DNA from: Lacrimispora sphenoides
GTDB lineage: Bacteria; Bacillota; Clostridia; Lachnospirales; Lachnospiraceae
Length of the DNA: 64,000 nucleotides
NCBI RefSeq assembly: GCF_900105215.1
Contig: NZ_FOIP01000001.1
Span: 2,730,501 to 2,794,500 of the forward strand
Reading direction: 5' to 3'
Positions 15,346 through 23,980 of the stretch are shown piece after piece. The notes below the pieces were generated by a model, which saw only the letters and a list, made by a program, of their open reading frames with translations, was not told the origin of the DNA and ran no database searches. The stretch's first letter is position 1. Each line of letters starts with the position of its first letter. The position numbers and the translations under genes are program-made.

Positions 15346-15732
15346 GTGGCAGAAATGGAAAGCAGAAATACTCACAAGGTATATGAAAAAGATAAAATTG
15401 GCGAAGTACAGATTGCGGACGATGTGGTGGCCATCATTGCAGGTCTTGCAGCAACCGAGGTAGAAGGCGTAGATTCCATGGCTGGCAACATCACCAATGA
15501 GTTGGTGTCAAAGCTGGGCATGAAAAATTTATCCAAGGGCGTTAAGGTGGAGCTGACAGAAGAACATGTATCGGTGGATTTATCCTTAAACATCAAATAC
15601 GGTTACAGCATACCTACCGTCAGTGAGAAGGTTCAAGAGAAGGTGCAGAACGCCATTGAGAACATGACAGGTTTAACGGTCCTGGATGTAAACATCCGGA
15701 TTGCCGGTGTAGCATTGGAAGAGAATAAATAG
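15346..15732 (+). CDS. Asp23/Gls24 family envelope-stress protein
   Basis: Cytoplasmic protein of the Asp23/Gls24 (DUF322, YqhY/YloU-like) family, 128 aa. The core is DDVVAIIAGLAATEVEGVDSMAGN and VNIRIAGVALEE. In Firmicutes the copy next to nusB (YqhY) is linked to acetyl-CoA carboxylase and envelope homeostasis. It starts at a GTG with GGAGG 8 nt upstream. Its usual neighbour nusB is here 3.4 kb away, separated by three extra genes. Confidence 0.9.
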   Translation: MAEMESRNTHKVYEKDKIGEVQIADDVVAIIAGLAATEVEGVDSMAGNITNELVSKLGMKNLSKGVKVELTEEHVSVDLSLNIKYGYSIPTVSEKVQEKVQNAIENMTGLTVLDVNIRIAGVALEENK

Positions 15733-15747
15733 ATGAAAAGGTCTATC

Positions 15748-15790
15748 GCGGGGGCGAACCGGGAAAAGGTTCATGCCCCCGCTTTTCTTT
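15748..15790 (+). terminator. Rho-independent terminator
   Basis: GCGGGGGC (15748-15755) pairs with GCCCCCGC (15775-15782), with extra GAACC/GGTTC pairing inside the loop, then TTTTCTTT. Confidence 0.9.
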
Positions 15791-15857
15791 GTGTACAAAA
15801 GAATAAATGCTGTAAGGATATGATTCGGGATTTATAAAGGGACAGGTGTTTTCATAT

Positions 15858-17204
15858 ATGATGGCTGATAAGGAGAAAGACCGCTACTCGCTGAGGGTGA
15901 TGACATTGTTTGGTCTGGTGGTATCGGTAATTATAGGGATATTCGCCTTAAACATTTATTACTTCAAAGAGGTGGAAAAAAGTCTGGTAGAACAGACTTA
16001 CCAGGATTTAAAAAGGGAGAATGACGAAGCACTTACCTATTTTCGGGGAATGATCCGGGAAAGGTTTGAAGTGCTTGAGGCATTCTCTGCTTATGGTGAT
16101 CTGCCGGAGGGACCGGAAATTGGAGTTTTAGGCGGGCAGGGAATTACGTATTACGGGATCCATGAATCCCAGGGGGTAAAGGGAGGAAACAGCATTTCCA
16201 GGCTGCCCTCCAATGGCTTTAACGGTCAGTCAGGGATCGCTTTGTCCGTTCCGGTGGTTAGGGAGGGACAAGCAAAGGGGTTGGTCTCTATGGAGTATAC
16301 CGCTGAAGAACTGGGGAAGTATTTAAACAGTACAGAGTTAAGCCCATATGGTGCCAGTCTGGTTTTCACAAGGTCCGGAGAGCTGGTGGCCACGTGCCCT
16401 GGGTATGATGCTTATGCCAATGTTTATGATATACTCAAAACCATGGAATTTAGAGACGAACAATCTTTGGAGCAGATGAAAAAGACTGCGGCGAGCGGGG
16501 GCTTTGGATATGTCTCCTTTTATTACAAGGGCAGCAGGGAGCTTCTTTATTATCAGCCTGCGGGAGTTGAAGACTGGATGGTGGCTTCCATGGTGAAAAC
16601 AGAAAGCTATGATGGCGCTCTTTACAAGATCAAAAAACTGTCAAAAGTCTTTATTGCAAGTTCAACGGTTATGGTGTCCTGTACAGTTCTTCTTATTATT
16701 TGTATTATTTATTTACGGAAAAAGGAAGCGAAGCGGGCGCAAAAGGATTATTTAACAGGCGTTTATACCAGAGAAACAGCTAGAAAGCTGGTGGAACAGA
16801 GACTGAAAGGCGGAGGGAAAAAGAGGTTTTATGCCTGTATGTTCCTTGATATTGACGATTTCAAGAAAATTAATGACACCTTCGGCCATCATAAGGGAGA
16901 TCTGGTTCTAACCCAGGCAGGACAGATTTTAAGCGCCTGTACAAGAAAAGAGGATGTGATTGTCCGTTTTGGCGGAGATGAGTTCTGCATCTGGCTGTAC
17001 GGCTTAAGCGGAAGGAAACAGCCGGAAGCCATTGCGAAACGGATATTAAATGCATTTCACGCCTCCGGAACCATACATGCAAGCATCGGAATCACCCTGG
17101 TAGGAGAACATGAGACAGAATACGATGCCATATTGAGACGGGCGGATCAGGCATTATATCTGGCTAAGGGAAAAGGGAAAAATCAGTTTGCATTCCAGCT
17201 TTGA
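15858..17204 (+). CDS. Membrane diguanylate cyclase, 448 aa
   Basis: Makes cyclic di-GMP from GTP. It has an N-terminal membrane helix (about 16-36), an extracytoplasmic sensing region of about 220 residues resembling a Cache fold, a second helix (about 262-285) and a C-terminal GGDEF domain. The active-site motif GGDEF is intact at about 372-376, and an RxxD inhibitory site (RKED) stands five residues before it, so both activity and product inhibition are expected. The start could be the GTG at 15846 or the ATGs at 15858/15861. No EAL domain and no partner gene are adjacent. Confidence 0.88.
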   Translation: MMADKEKDRYSLRVMTLFGLVVSVIIGIFALNIYYFKEVEKSLVEQTYQDLKRENDEALTYFRGMIRERFEVLEAFSAYGDLPEGPEIGVLGGQGITYYGIHESQGVKGGNSISRLPSNGFNGQSGIALSVPVVREGQAKGLVSMEYTAEELGKYLNSTELSPYGASLVFTRSGELVATCPGYDAYANVYDILKTMEFRDEQSLEQMKKTAASGGFGYVSFYYKGSRELLYYQPAGVEDWMVASMVKTESYDGALYKIKKLSKVFIASSTVMVSCTVLLIICIIYLRKKEAKRAQKDYLTGVYTRETARKLVEQRLKGGGKKRFYACMFLDIDDFKKINDTFGHHKGDLVLTQAGQILSACTRKEDVIVRFGGDEFCIWLYGLSGRKQPEAIAKRILNAFHASGTIHASIGITLVGEHETEYDAILRRADQALYLAKGKGKNQFAFQL

Positions 17205-17224
17205 GTCTTGGGGTCCTGCACTCC

Positions 17225-17253
17225 TTGAAAGTCCTTTTGATTTCAGGTATAAT
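17225..17253 (+). promoter_or_regulatory. Sigma-A promoter
   Basis: TTGAAA (17225-17230), 17-bp spacer, TATAAT (17248-17253), 39 bp upstream of the aspartate-dehydrogenase-like gene. Confidence 0.8.
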
Positions 17254-17292
17254 GAAGTTTAATGTTTTTAAAATTACTAAAAGGAGAAAAGC

Positions 17293-18078
17293 ATGAATAA
17301 GCTTAGACTTGGAATTATTGGAAACGGTTATCTTGGAGAAATTATTGCCGGAGCATGGAACGATGGTTTACTGCCTGAGTATGAGTTGGTGGGAATCGTT
17401 GGGAGGACAAAGGAAAAGACAGAAGCCCTGGCAGAGAAAAGTGGCTGCAGCTCCTGCGCAGGGATCGATGAACTGCTGGAATTAAAACCGGATTACATCG
17501 CTGAGGCGGCATCTGGGGATTCCGTCAGAGACATGGCGGAGAAGATTCTGGCAAATGGATGTAATCTCATCGTGCTGTCCATTGGCGCCTTTGCGGATAA
17601 AGAATTTTATGAGAGAGTGAAGGCCACGGCCGTAAAACATAATACCAGGGTATACATCGCCTCAGGAGCGGTGGGCGGCTTTGACGTGCTTCGTACGGTT
17701 TCTCTCATGGGAGAGGCGAAAGCAGGAATTGAGACAAGAAAAGGTCCTGAATCCTTAATGTATACACCTCTTTTTGAGGAACATTTAATGACCGATAAGG
17801 AAAGCACCATGGTGTTTGACGGCAATGCAAAAGAGGCGATCGGACTACTTCCTACAAAGGTGAATGTTGCGGTAGCGTCTTCCCTGGCAACTGTGGGACC
17901 GGATAAAACCAGGGTGAACATTCACAGCGTTCCGGGAATGATTGGGGATGACCATAAGATCACTGCGGAAATTGAAGGCGTAAAGGCTGTTGTGGATATT
18001 TATTCAAGCACCAGCGCCATTGCCGGCTGGAGTGTAGTGGCTGTCCTGCAGAATATTGTGTCACCAATCGTATTTTAA
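17293..18078 (+). CDS. Aspartate dehydrogenase-like protein, 261 aa
   Basis: NAD(P)-dependent oxidoreductase of the L-aspartate dehydrogenase (NadX/DUF108) family. The N-terminal Rossmann fold has GIIGNGYLGEIIA. The C-terminal part carries the family block ASGAVGGFDVLR (about 117-128), LLPTKVNVAVASSLATVGPDKTRV and GDDHKITAEIEG with the expected histidine. In NAD synthesis NadX makes iminoaspartate, but no nadA/nadC is near. The next gene, also NAD-binding, follows after 94 bp, so a small catabolic pathway is possible. Exact substrate unknown. Confidence 0.8.
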   Translation: MNKLRLGIIGNGYLGEIIAGAWNDGLLPEYELVGIVGRTKEKTEALAEKSGCSSCAGIDELLELKPDYIAEAASGDSVRDMAEKILANGCNLIVLSIGAFADKEFYERVKATAVKHNTRVYIASGAVGGFDVLRTVSLMGEAKAGIETRKGPESLMYTPLFEEHLMTDKESTMVFDGNAKEAIGLLPTKVNVAVASSLATVGPDKTRVNIHSVPGMIGDDHKITAEIEGVKAVVDIYSSTSAIAGWSVVAVLQNIVSPIVF

Positions 18079-18172
18079 CGATAGCTGTTATACGGTTATG
18101 CCCGGTAGAGCGGGGCACACTGTGAGCAGGCAGTCGCGGATTGTGAATATAGCTTGACAGGAGGATAAGAAG

Positions 18173-19081
18173 TTGTTTGAGAAGTTGGTTGCCATAGAGC
18201 CGGTGAGTCTGGTAGAAGAAGCGGAGAAAGAGCTTTTCCAATATGCAAAACAGGTGGTGATGTACGAGGATATTCCCTGTGATGACGAAGAGATCATAAG
18301 GAGAATCGGAGATGCGGATGGAGTGCTTTTAAGCTATACATCCAGGATTAGTCAATATGTCTTTGAACGATGTCCTAAAATAAAATATGTGGGGATGTGC
18401 TGCAGCCTTTATTCAAAGGAGAGCGCAAATGTAGACATTGCTTACGCAGAACAGCATGGGATTACAGTTATGGGAATCCGTGATTACGGCGATGTTGGAG
18501 TGGTGGAATATGCGATCTGTGAACTGGTGCGCTTTCTTCATGGATATGACAGGCCCATGTGGAAGGATATGCCGGTAGAGATTACCGGATTAAAGATAGG
18601 AATCGTTGGAATGGGTGTTTCCGGAGGCATGATCGCCAATGCTTTGAAGTTTCTTGGTGCAGATGTTACCTATTACAGCAGGAGCAGAAAACCGCAATAC
18701 GAGGAAAAAGGAATCGGATATCGTCCATTAGGAGAGCTTTTAGAGAGCAGCGAAATTGTATTTACCTGCTTAAATAAGAATGTAATCCTTCTGCGCGAAG
18801 AAGAATTCCAGAAGCTGGGAAATGGAAAAATCCTGTTTAATACGTCCATTGGACCTGCCTTTGAACCGGAAGATTTGAAAAACTGGCTGGATGCCGGGGA
18901 CAACCGGTTTGCCTGCGATACGGCAGGAGCAGCAGGAGACGGGGAGCTTTTAAAACATCCCATGGTGTTTTGTGTCAATGCTTCGGCAGGGAGAACCAGG
19001 CAGGCCTTTGGAATTTTGAGCGAAAAAGTGCTTGATAATATCCGGAGGTTTTTGGAGAATAGCAAAGTTTCTATTGTATAA
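18173..19081 (+). CDS. Divergent D-2-hydroxyacid dehydrogenase-like protein
   Basis: 302-residue protein with the two-domain fold of D-isomer 2-hydroxyacid dehydrogenases. The NAD site GIVGMGVSGG is at about 143-152. Catalytic residues look lost: where the family has N-x-x-RG, this has NTSIGP (Arg replaced), and where TPHIAG is expected there is VNASAG (His replaced). It may bind NAD and catalyse a different reaction, or none. The start is a TTG with AGGAGG 8 nt upstream; no better ATG exists. It probably shares a transcript with the aspartate-dehydrogenase-like gene. Confidence 0.75.
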   Translation: MFEKLVAIEPVSLVEEAEKELFQYAKQVVMYEDIPCDDEEIIRRIGDADGVLLSYTSRISQYVFERCPKIKYVGMCCSLYSKESANVDIAYAEQHGITVMGIRDYGDVGVVEYAICELVRFLHGYDRPMWKDMPVEITGLKIGIVGMGVSGGMIANALKFLGADVTYYSRSRKPQYEEKGIGYRPLGELLESSEIVFTCLNKNVILLREEEFQKLGNGKILFNTSIGPAFEPEDLKNWLDAGDNRFACDTAGAAGDGELLKHPMVFCVNASAGRTRQAFGILSEKVLDNIRRFLENSKVSIV

Positions 19082-19102
19082 AAAACCCTGGTAAGGTATA
19101 AT
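19074..19102 (+). promoter_or_regulatory. Sigma-A promoter of nusB operon
   Basis: TTGTAT (19074-19079), 17-bp spacer, TATAAT (19097-19102). The -35 lies in the last codons of the preceding gene. Confidence 0.6.
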
Positions 19103-19146
19103 AATTCCAAATGTCCAGAAAATCACCAATAGGAGGACCATGGGAA

Positions 19147-19590
19147 ATGACCAGAAGTAAAATGCGCGAACACTGCTTTAAAATGCTCTTTTGTGCGGAT
19201 TTTTATCCAGCAGAGGAGAAGACAGGGCAGCTTATTCAATATTTTGAGGAACCAAAAGAGGATGATTTAAACGCCGAGGGTGTAGAAGAGATCATCCATG
19301 ATGTGGATATGAGTGAAGAAAATGCTGCTTATTTAAGAGAAAGGGCAGAGTCCGTTATGGTCAGAATCCCTGAACTGGATTCAAAGATCAACGAAGTAGC
19401 CGAAGGCTGGAAGACAAAACGTATGGGTAAGGCTGAACTTACGATACTACGCCTGGCTCTGTTTGAGATATTATTTGATGAAGATGTGCCGGAAAAAGTA
19501 GCCATCAATGAGGCTGTGGAACTGGCTAAAAAGTACGGCGGGAATGAAGCTCCGGCATTTATTAACGGAGTCCTGGCAAAGCTGGTGTAA
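19147..19590 (+). CDS. nusB: Transcription antitermination factor NusB
   Basis: All-helical RNA-binding protein that, with NusE (S10), binds boxA for rRNA antitermination. 147 aa, with RSKMREHCFKMLFCADF at the N-terminus and the family-typical FEILFDEDVPEKVAINEAVELAKKYGG and FINGVLAKL at the C-terminus. GGAGG sits 10 nt before the ATG at 19147; a frame extension upstream to 19111 has no ribosome site. First gene of a tight run ending with recN. Confidence 0.95.
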   Translation: MTRSKMREHCFKMLFCADFYPAEEKTGQLIQYFEEPKEDDLNAEGVEEIIHDVDMSEENAAYLRERAESVMVRIPELDSKINEVAEGWKTKRMGKAELTILRLALFEILFDEDVPEKVAINEAVELAKKYGGNEAPAFINGVLAKLV

Positions 19591-19593
19591 GAT

Positions 19594-20907
19594 ATGGCAA
19601 GTGTGTATTCCGTTACTTCAGTCAATGCCTATATTAAGAATATGTTTGCCCAGGATTTCGCCCTGAACCGGATATCCGTTAAGGGTGAAGTGTCCAACTG
19701 TAAATACCATACCTCCGGCCATATTTACTTTACCTTAAAGGACGGAAAATCGTCTATGGCGGCAGTGATGTTTGCCGGGCACAGGAAGGGTCTTGCTTTT
19801 AAGCTGGAGGAAGGGCAGCAGGTGGTGGTAAAGGGCAGCGTGGAGGTTTATGAGCGGGACGGAAGATACCAGCTCTATGCCCAGGAGATCACAAAAGAAG
19901 GAATCGGTGATCTGTTTGAAAGGTTCCAAAAACTGCGTGATGAACTGGAAGAAATGGGGATGTTTTCTCCTGAATATAAGAAACCGATTCCAAAGTACGG
20001 GACAACCGTAGGAATCGTGACGGCTCCTACCGGAGCTGCTATCCAGGATATTATAAATATATCGACCAGACGCAATCCTTATGTGCAGCTTTATCTCTAC
20101 CCGGCTCTTGTCCAGGGAGAGAGCGCAAAGGAAAGCATAGTAAAGGGAATCGAAACCCTGGACCAGATGGGACTTGATGTCCTGATCGTTGGGAGGGGCG
20201 GCGGTTCCATTGAGGATTTATGGGCATTTAATGAGGAAGTTGTGGCAAGGGCTGTTTTTAACTGCACCACTCCTGTGATCTCAGCGGTAGGCCATGAAAC
20301 CGATGTGACAATCGCAGATTATGTGGCGGACATGCGTGCCCCCACACCTTCTGCAGCCGCAGAGCTTGCTGTATTTGATTACAGCAAGTTTGAGGAGCAG
20401 GTGGAAATGTACGGTCATACGCTCTTAAGGACCGTGGAAAGAAAGCTGGAACGCTACCGGTTTCATGGAAACCAGTACGCCTTAAAGCTGAAACTGCATG
20501 ACCCTAAGCGCAGCATTCATGAATGCCGGCAAAGGCTTGTGGACATAGAGGACAAGCTAAAAAACCTGATTCTGTCCAGGACGGCCTCATACCGGGCAAG
20601 GGCGGAAGAAGAAAAGCTTCACATAAAACAGCTGATAGAAAAGCAGGCGGTCAGGGACAGACACAGGCTGGAGATTTTCATCAGCCGCCTGGAAGCAGAA
20701 TCCCCTCTTAAGAGGATGGGAGGCGGCTATGGTTTTGTAACTGATGGAAAAGACAGGCGGATTGATTCCGTGAAGCAGGTAAAAGCCGGTGACAGAATTG
20801 GGCTGAGGCTTAGGGATGGAAGCATGGAGGCGGTGGTTTCCCGTGTTGCCCCGGCGGAATCTGGCTTATTTGGCAGCCAGCGGGAGGAAGTTCGTGGAGA
20901 CAGGTAA
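19594..20907 (+). CDS. xseA: Exonuclease VII large subunit XseA
   Basis: Catalytic subunit of exonuclease VII, which degrades single-stranded DNA from both ends. An N-terminal OB fold (about 5-100, VKGEVSNCKYHTSGHIYFTLKD) is followed by the catalytic core with GIVTAPTGAAIQDI, GRGGGSIEDLWAFNEE and GHETDVTIADYVADMRAPTPSAAAE, then a long coiled coil (about 265-390). 437 aa is normal. It begins 3 bp after nusB and precedes xseB. Confidence 0.96.
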   Translation: MASVYSVTSVNAYIKNMFAQDFALNRISVKGEVSNCKYHTSGHIYFTLKDGKSSMAAVMFAGHRKGLAFKLEEGQQVVVKGSVEVYERDGRYQLYAQEITKEGIGDLFERFQKLRDELEEMGMFSPEYKKPIPKYGTTVGIVTAPTGAAIQDIINISTRRNPYVQLYLYPALVQGESAKESIVKGIETLDQMGLDVLIVGRGGGSIEDLWAFNEEVVARAVFNCTTPVISAVGHETDVTIADYVADMRAPTPSAAAELAVFDYSKFEEQVEMYGHTLLRTVERKLERYRFHGNQYALKLKLHDPKRSIHECRQRLVDIEDKLKNLILSRTASYRARAEEEKLHIKQLIEKQAVRDRHRLEIFISRLEAESPLKRMGGGYGFVTDGKDRRIDSVKQVKAGDRIGLRLRDGSMEAVVSRVAPAESGLFGSQREEVRGDR

Positions 20908-20924
20908 TAAGGAGAAACGGATTT

Positions 20925-21137
20925 ATGGCGGCAAAAAAAGAAAAAACGATTGAAGAGACATTTGGAGAGCTGGAAGAGCTCATTAAAAAACTGGAAAGCG
21001 GAGAAAGTTCCCTGGAGGAATCCTTTCAGTATTATGAGACCGGCATGAAGCTGGTAAAGTTCTGCAATGAAAAAATAGATAAAGTGGAAAAAAAGATTAT
21101 CGTGTTAGAGGAAAATGGTGAGGAACATGAATTATAA
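20925..21137 (+). CDS. xseB: Exonuclease VII small subunit XseB
   Basis: Small helical subunit (70 aa) that wraps the XseA coiled coil. The core FGELEELIKKLESGESSLEESFQYYETGMKLVKFCNEKI is characteristic. It follows xseA by 17 bp, and its 3' end overlaps the start of the prenyl synthase gene by 11 bp. Confidence 0.95.
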   Translation: MAAKKEKTIEETFGELEELIKKLESGESSLEESFQYYETGMKLVKFCNEKIDKVEKKIIVLEENGEEHEL

Positions 21138-22014
21138 AGAAATGTTTTCAGCCCGTACAGAGGAAGTAAGGCATGTAGTAGAAACATACCTGCCTCCTGT
21201 GGAGGGCCATCAGAGTACAGTTCTGGCGGCAATGGATTACAGCGTTCGCGCTGGAGGAAAGAGGATTCGTCCCATGCTGATGGAGGAGACCTACCGCTTA
21301 TTCGGCGGTAAGGGGAAAGAGATCGAGCCTTTCATGGCTGCGATTGAGATGATTCACACCTCCTCCCTGATTCACGATGACCTTCCCTGCATGGATAATG
21401 ATACCCTGCGCCGGGGACTTCCTACGGCATGGGTTAAATTTGGTTATGACATGGCGGTACTGGCGGGAGACGGTTTGCTGATTTATTCCATGGAGACAGC
21501 TGCAAAAGCTCTTTCCATGACGGACCGGCCGGACCTGGTTGCCAGGTGCATGGGGATTTTAGCAGAAAAAACAGGAATTTTTGGGATGATAGGCGGTCAG
21601 ACCGTTGATGTGGAGCTGGCAGGAAAGCCTGTTCCAAGGGAAAAGCTTGATTTCATTTACCGGTTGAAGACCGGAGCGCTTTTAGAGGCCGCTATGATGA
21701 TCGGAGCCGTTCTCGGCGGAGCAGATGAAGAGCAGCTGAAGCTGGTGGAGAAGATGGCCTCCTGTCTGGGACTTGCATTTCAGATACAGGATGATATCCT
21801 GGATTTAACCAGCAGTGCGGAGGTTCTTGGAAAGCCTGTGCTCAGTGATGAAAAGAACCATAAGACCACCTATGTAACCCTGGAGGGAATTGAAAAGGCG
21901 AAGCAGGATGTGGAGCGGATTTCAGAAGAGGCGATTTCCTGCCTCCATGAGCTCCCAGGGAAAAATGAATTCCTGGAAGCGCTGATTCGGATACTTGTGA
22001 ACCGGGAAAAGTAA
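21127..22014 (+). CDS. ispA: Polyprenyl (farnesyl) diphosphate synthase
   Basis: Condenses DMAPP/GPP with IPP to make C15 (possibly C20) prenyl diphosphate for undecaprenyl and quinone lipids. Both aspartate-rich motifs are present: DDLPCMDND (about 83-91) and DDILD (about 223-227). GGKRIRP is the IPP-binding loop. The start is the ATG at 21127 with GTGAGG ahead, inside the end of xseB; an ATG four codons earlier is possible. Located directly before dxs, which supplies its precursors. Confidence 0.93.
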   Translation: MNYKEMFSARTEEVRHVVETYLPPVEGHQSTVLAAMDYSVRAGGKRIRPMLMEETYRLFGGKGKEIEPFMAAIEMIHTSSLIHDDLPCMDNDTLRRGLPTAWVKFGYDMAVLAGDGLLIYSMETAAKALSMTDRPDLVARCMGILAEKTGIFGMIGGQTVDVELAGKPVPREKLDFIYRLKTGALLEAAMMIGAVLGGADEEQLKLVEKMASCLGLAFQIQDDILDLTSSAEVLGKPVLSDEKNHKTTYVTLEGIEKAKQDVERISEEAISCLHELPGKNEFLEALIRILVNREK

Positions 22015-22054
22015 GCCGTTTAACGATAAGGCTAAAAAAGGATCTGATAAGAAT

Positions 22055-23980
22055 ATGATGCTGGAATTAATAAACGGGCCTGAGGATATCAAAAAACTGT
22101 CAAAGCAGGAGCTTGATATTTTAAGTCAGGAAATCCGTGACTTTTTGGTAGGAAAAATAAGCATGACAGGCGGCCATCTGGCTTCCAATTTAGGAGTGGT
22201 GGAGTTAACCATGGCGATCTACCTGGCTTTTGACCTTCCAAAGGATAAGGTTATCTGGGATGTAGGGCATCAGTCCTACACCCATAAGATATTAAGCGGC
22301 AGGAGAGATGAATTTGACGACCTGCGGCAATACGGCGGCATGAGCGGCTTCCCAAAGAGAAAGGAAAGTCCTTGTGATGCCTTTGATACCGGTCACAGCT
22401 CTACTTCCATTTCAGCCGGACTAGGACTGGCCCAGGCAAGAGATGTGCTGGGAGAGGATCATTTTGTGGTATCCGTAATTGGAGACGGCGCCTTAACAGG
22501 CGGCATGGCCTATGAAGCTTTAAATAATGCGGCCAGGATGAACAAGAATTTCATTATCATTCTCAACGATAACAACATGTCTATCTCAGAAAATGTAGGT
22601 GGCATGTCAACTTATTTAAATAGCATCCGTACCGGAGAAGGGTATCTGGACTTAAAGAAGCACGTGACCAACGTGCTGTCCCGGATTCCGGTTGTAGGAG
22701 ATCAGATCATTGATAAGATCAGCAGGACAAAGAACGGCATTAAGCAGCTGCTCATACCTGGAATGCTGTTTGAGAATATGGGGATCACCTATCTTGGTCC
22801 GGTGGATGGCCATAATATAAAGGCCCTTTCCAGGGCACTGCGGGAAGCAAAGAAGCTTCCACATACCGTGCTGGTCCATGTGATCACCCAGAAAGGCAAG
22901 GGATATGCCCTGGCGGAGAGGAATCCTTCCAAATTCCATGGAGTTGATCCTTTTGATATCATCACCGGGGAGCCGAAGAAAAAGAAGAATAATCCCAGCT
23001 ATACGGATGTATTTTCCAAAACCATCTGCCGTCTGGCTGAGCAGGATAAACGAATCGTGGCGGTAACGGCAGCCATGCCGGATGGAACAGGTTTAAAGCG
23101 GTTTTCCCGTCTGTATCCTGACCGCTTTTTTGATGTGGGAATTGCAGAAGAGCATGCGGTGACTTCGGCGGCTGGAATGGCGGCAGGCGGCTTAAAGCCG
23201 GTTGTGGCCGTTTATTCGTCTTTTTTACAGCGCGGCTTTGATCAGATCCTCCATGATGTTTGCATTCAGAATCTGCCTGTGGTCTTTGCCATAGACAGGG
23301 CAGGGCTTGTGGGAAGTGATGGGGAGACCCATCAGGGAATATTTGACTTATCCTATTTAACTGCTATCCCTAATATGAGCGTGTTTGCGCCGAAAAACTT
23401 ATGGGAGCTTATGGATGGGATGGAGTTTGCCCTTTCCTACAATGGCCCGTTTGCGGTGCGCTATCCAAGAGGAGAGGCTTACCAGGGCTTAAAAAGTTTT
23501 CGTGCTCCCATTGAATATGGCAAGGGAGAGATGCTCTATGAGGAAAAGGATATTGCTCTTTTAGCAGTAGGAAGCATGGTGAGCACAGGGGAGCATGTGA
23601 GGCAAAAGCTGAAGGCAGAAGGCTGGAACTGTTCTCTGGCCAACGGCCGGTTTGTGAAGCCTTTTGACCGGGAATTGCTGGACCGTCTGGCAAAGAAGCA
23701 TTGGCTGATCGCGGTCATGGAAGAAAATGTCCTTCAGGGAGGCTTTGGCCCCGGGGTCACCGCTTATATCCACGAGCACTATCCGCATGTAAAGGTTATA
23801 AATATCGCCTTGCCGGATGCTTATGTGGAGCATGGCAACGTATCCCTGCTCCGGAAGGGGCTGGGGATTGACAGCAATTCTATCATATGGCGGCTCAAAA
23901 AGGAATATCTTGATACGGAGCGCCAGAATGCAGAATGGAAAAAATATAAAGATAAAACAAGGGAAATGGAAAAGGCATGA
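22055..23980 (+). CDS. dxs: 1-Deoxy-D-xylulose-5-phosphate synthase
   Basis: Thiamine-diphosphate enzyme that joins pyruvate and glyceraldehyde 3-phosphate, the first step of the MEP isoprenoid pathway. The ThDP motif GDGALTGGMAYEALNNA (about 147-163) and the transketolase-type middle domain (AEEHAVTSAAGMAAGG) are clear; the C-terminal domain ends near residue 630. 641 aa is within the family range. It overlaps tlyA by 4 bp. Confidence 0.97.
   Translation: MMLELINGPEDIKKLSKQELDILSQEIRDFLVGKISMTGGHLASNLGVVELTMAIYLAFDLPKDKVIWDVGHQSYTHKILSGRRDEFDDLRQYGGMSGFPKRKESPCDAFDTGHSSTSISAGLGLAQARDVLGEDHFVVSVIGDGALTGGMAYEALNNAARMNKNFIIILNDNNMSISENVGGMSTYLNSIRTGEGYLDLKKHVTNVLSRIPVVGDQIIDKISRTKNGIKQLLIPGMLFENMGITYLGPVDGHNIKALSRALREAKKLPHTVLVHVITQKGKGYALAERNPSKFHGVDPFDIITGEPKKKKNNPSYTDVFSKTICRLAEQDKRIVAVTAAMPDGTGLKRFSRLYPDRFFDVGIAEEHAVTSAAGMAAGGLKPVVAVYSSFLQRGFDQILHDVCIQNLPVVFAIDRAGLVGSDGETHQGIFDLSYLTAIPNMSVFAPKNLWELMDGMEFALSYNGPFAVRYPRGEAYQGLKSFRAPIEYGKGEMLYEEKDIALLAVGSMVSTGEHVRQKLKAEGWNCSLANGRFVKPFDRELLDRLAKKHWLIAVMEENVLQGGFGPGVTAYIHEHYPHVKVINIALPDAYVEHGNVSLLRKGLGIDSNSIIWRLKKEYLDTERQNAEWKKYKDKTREMEKA

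Noticed and set aside
18173..19081. Calling this gene a phosphoglycerate dehydrogenase (serA).
   Set aside because: The catalytic Arg and His of the family are not seen and the length lacks the regulatory domain.
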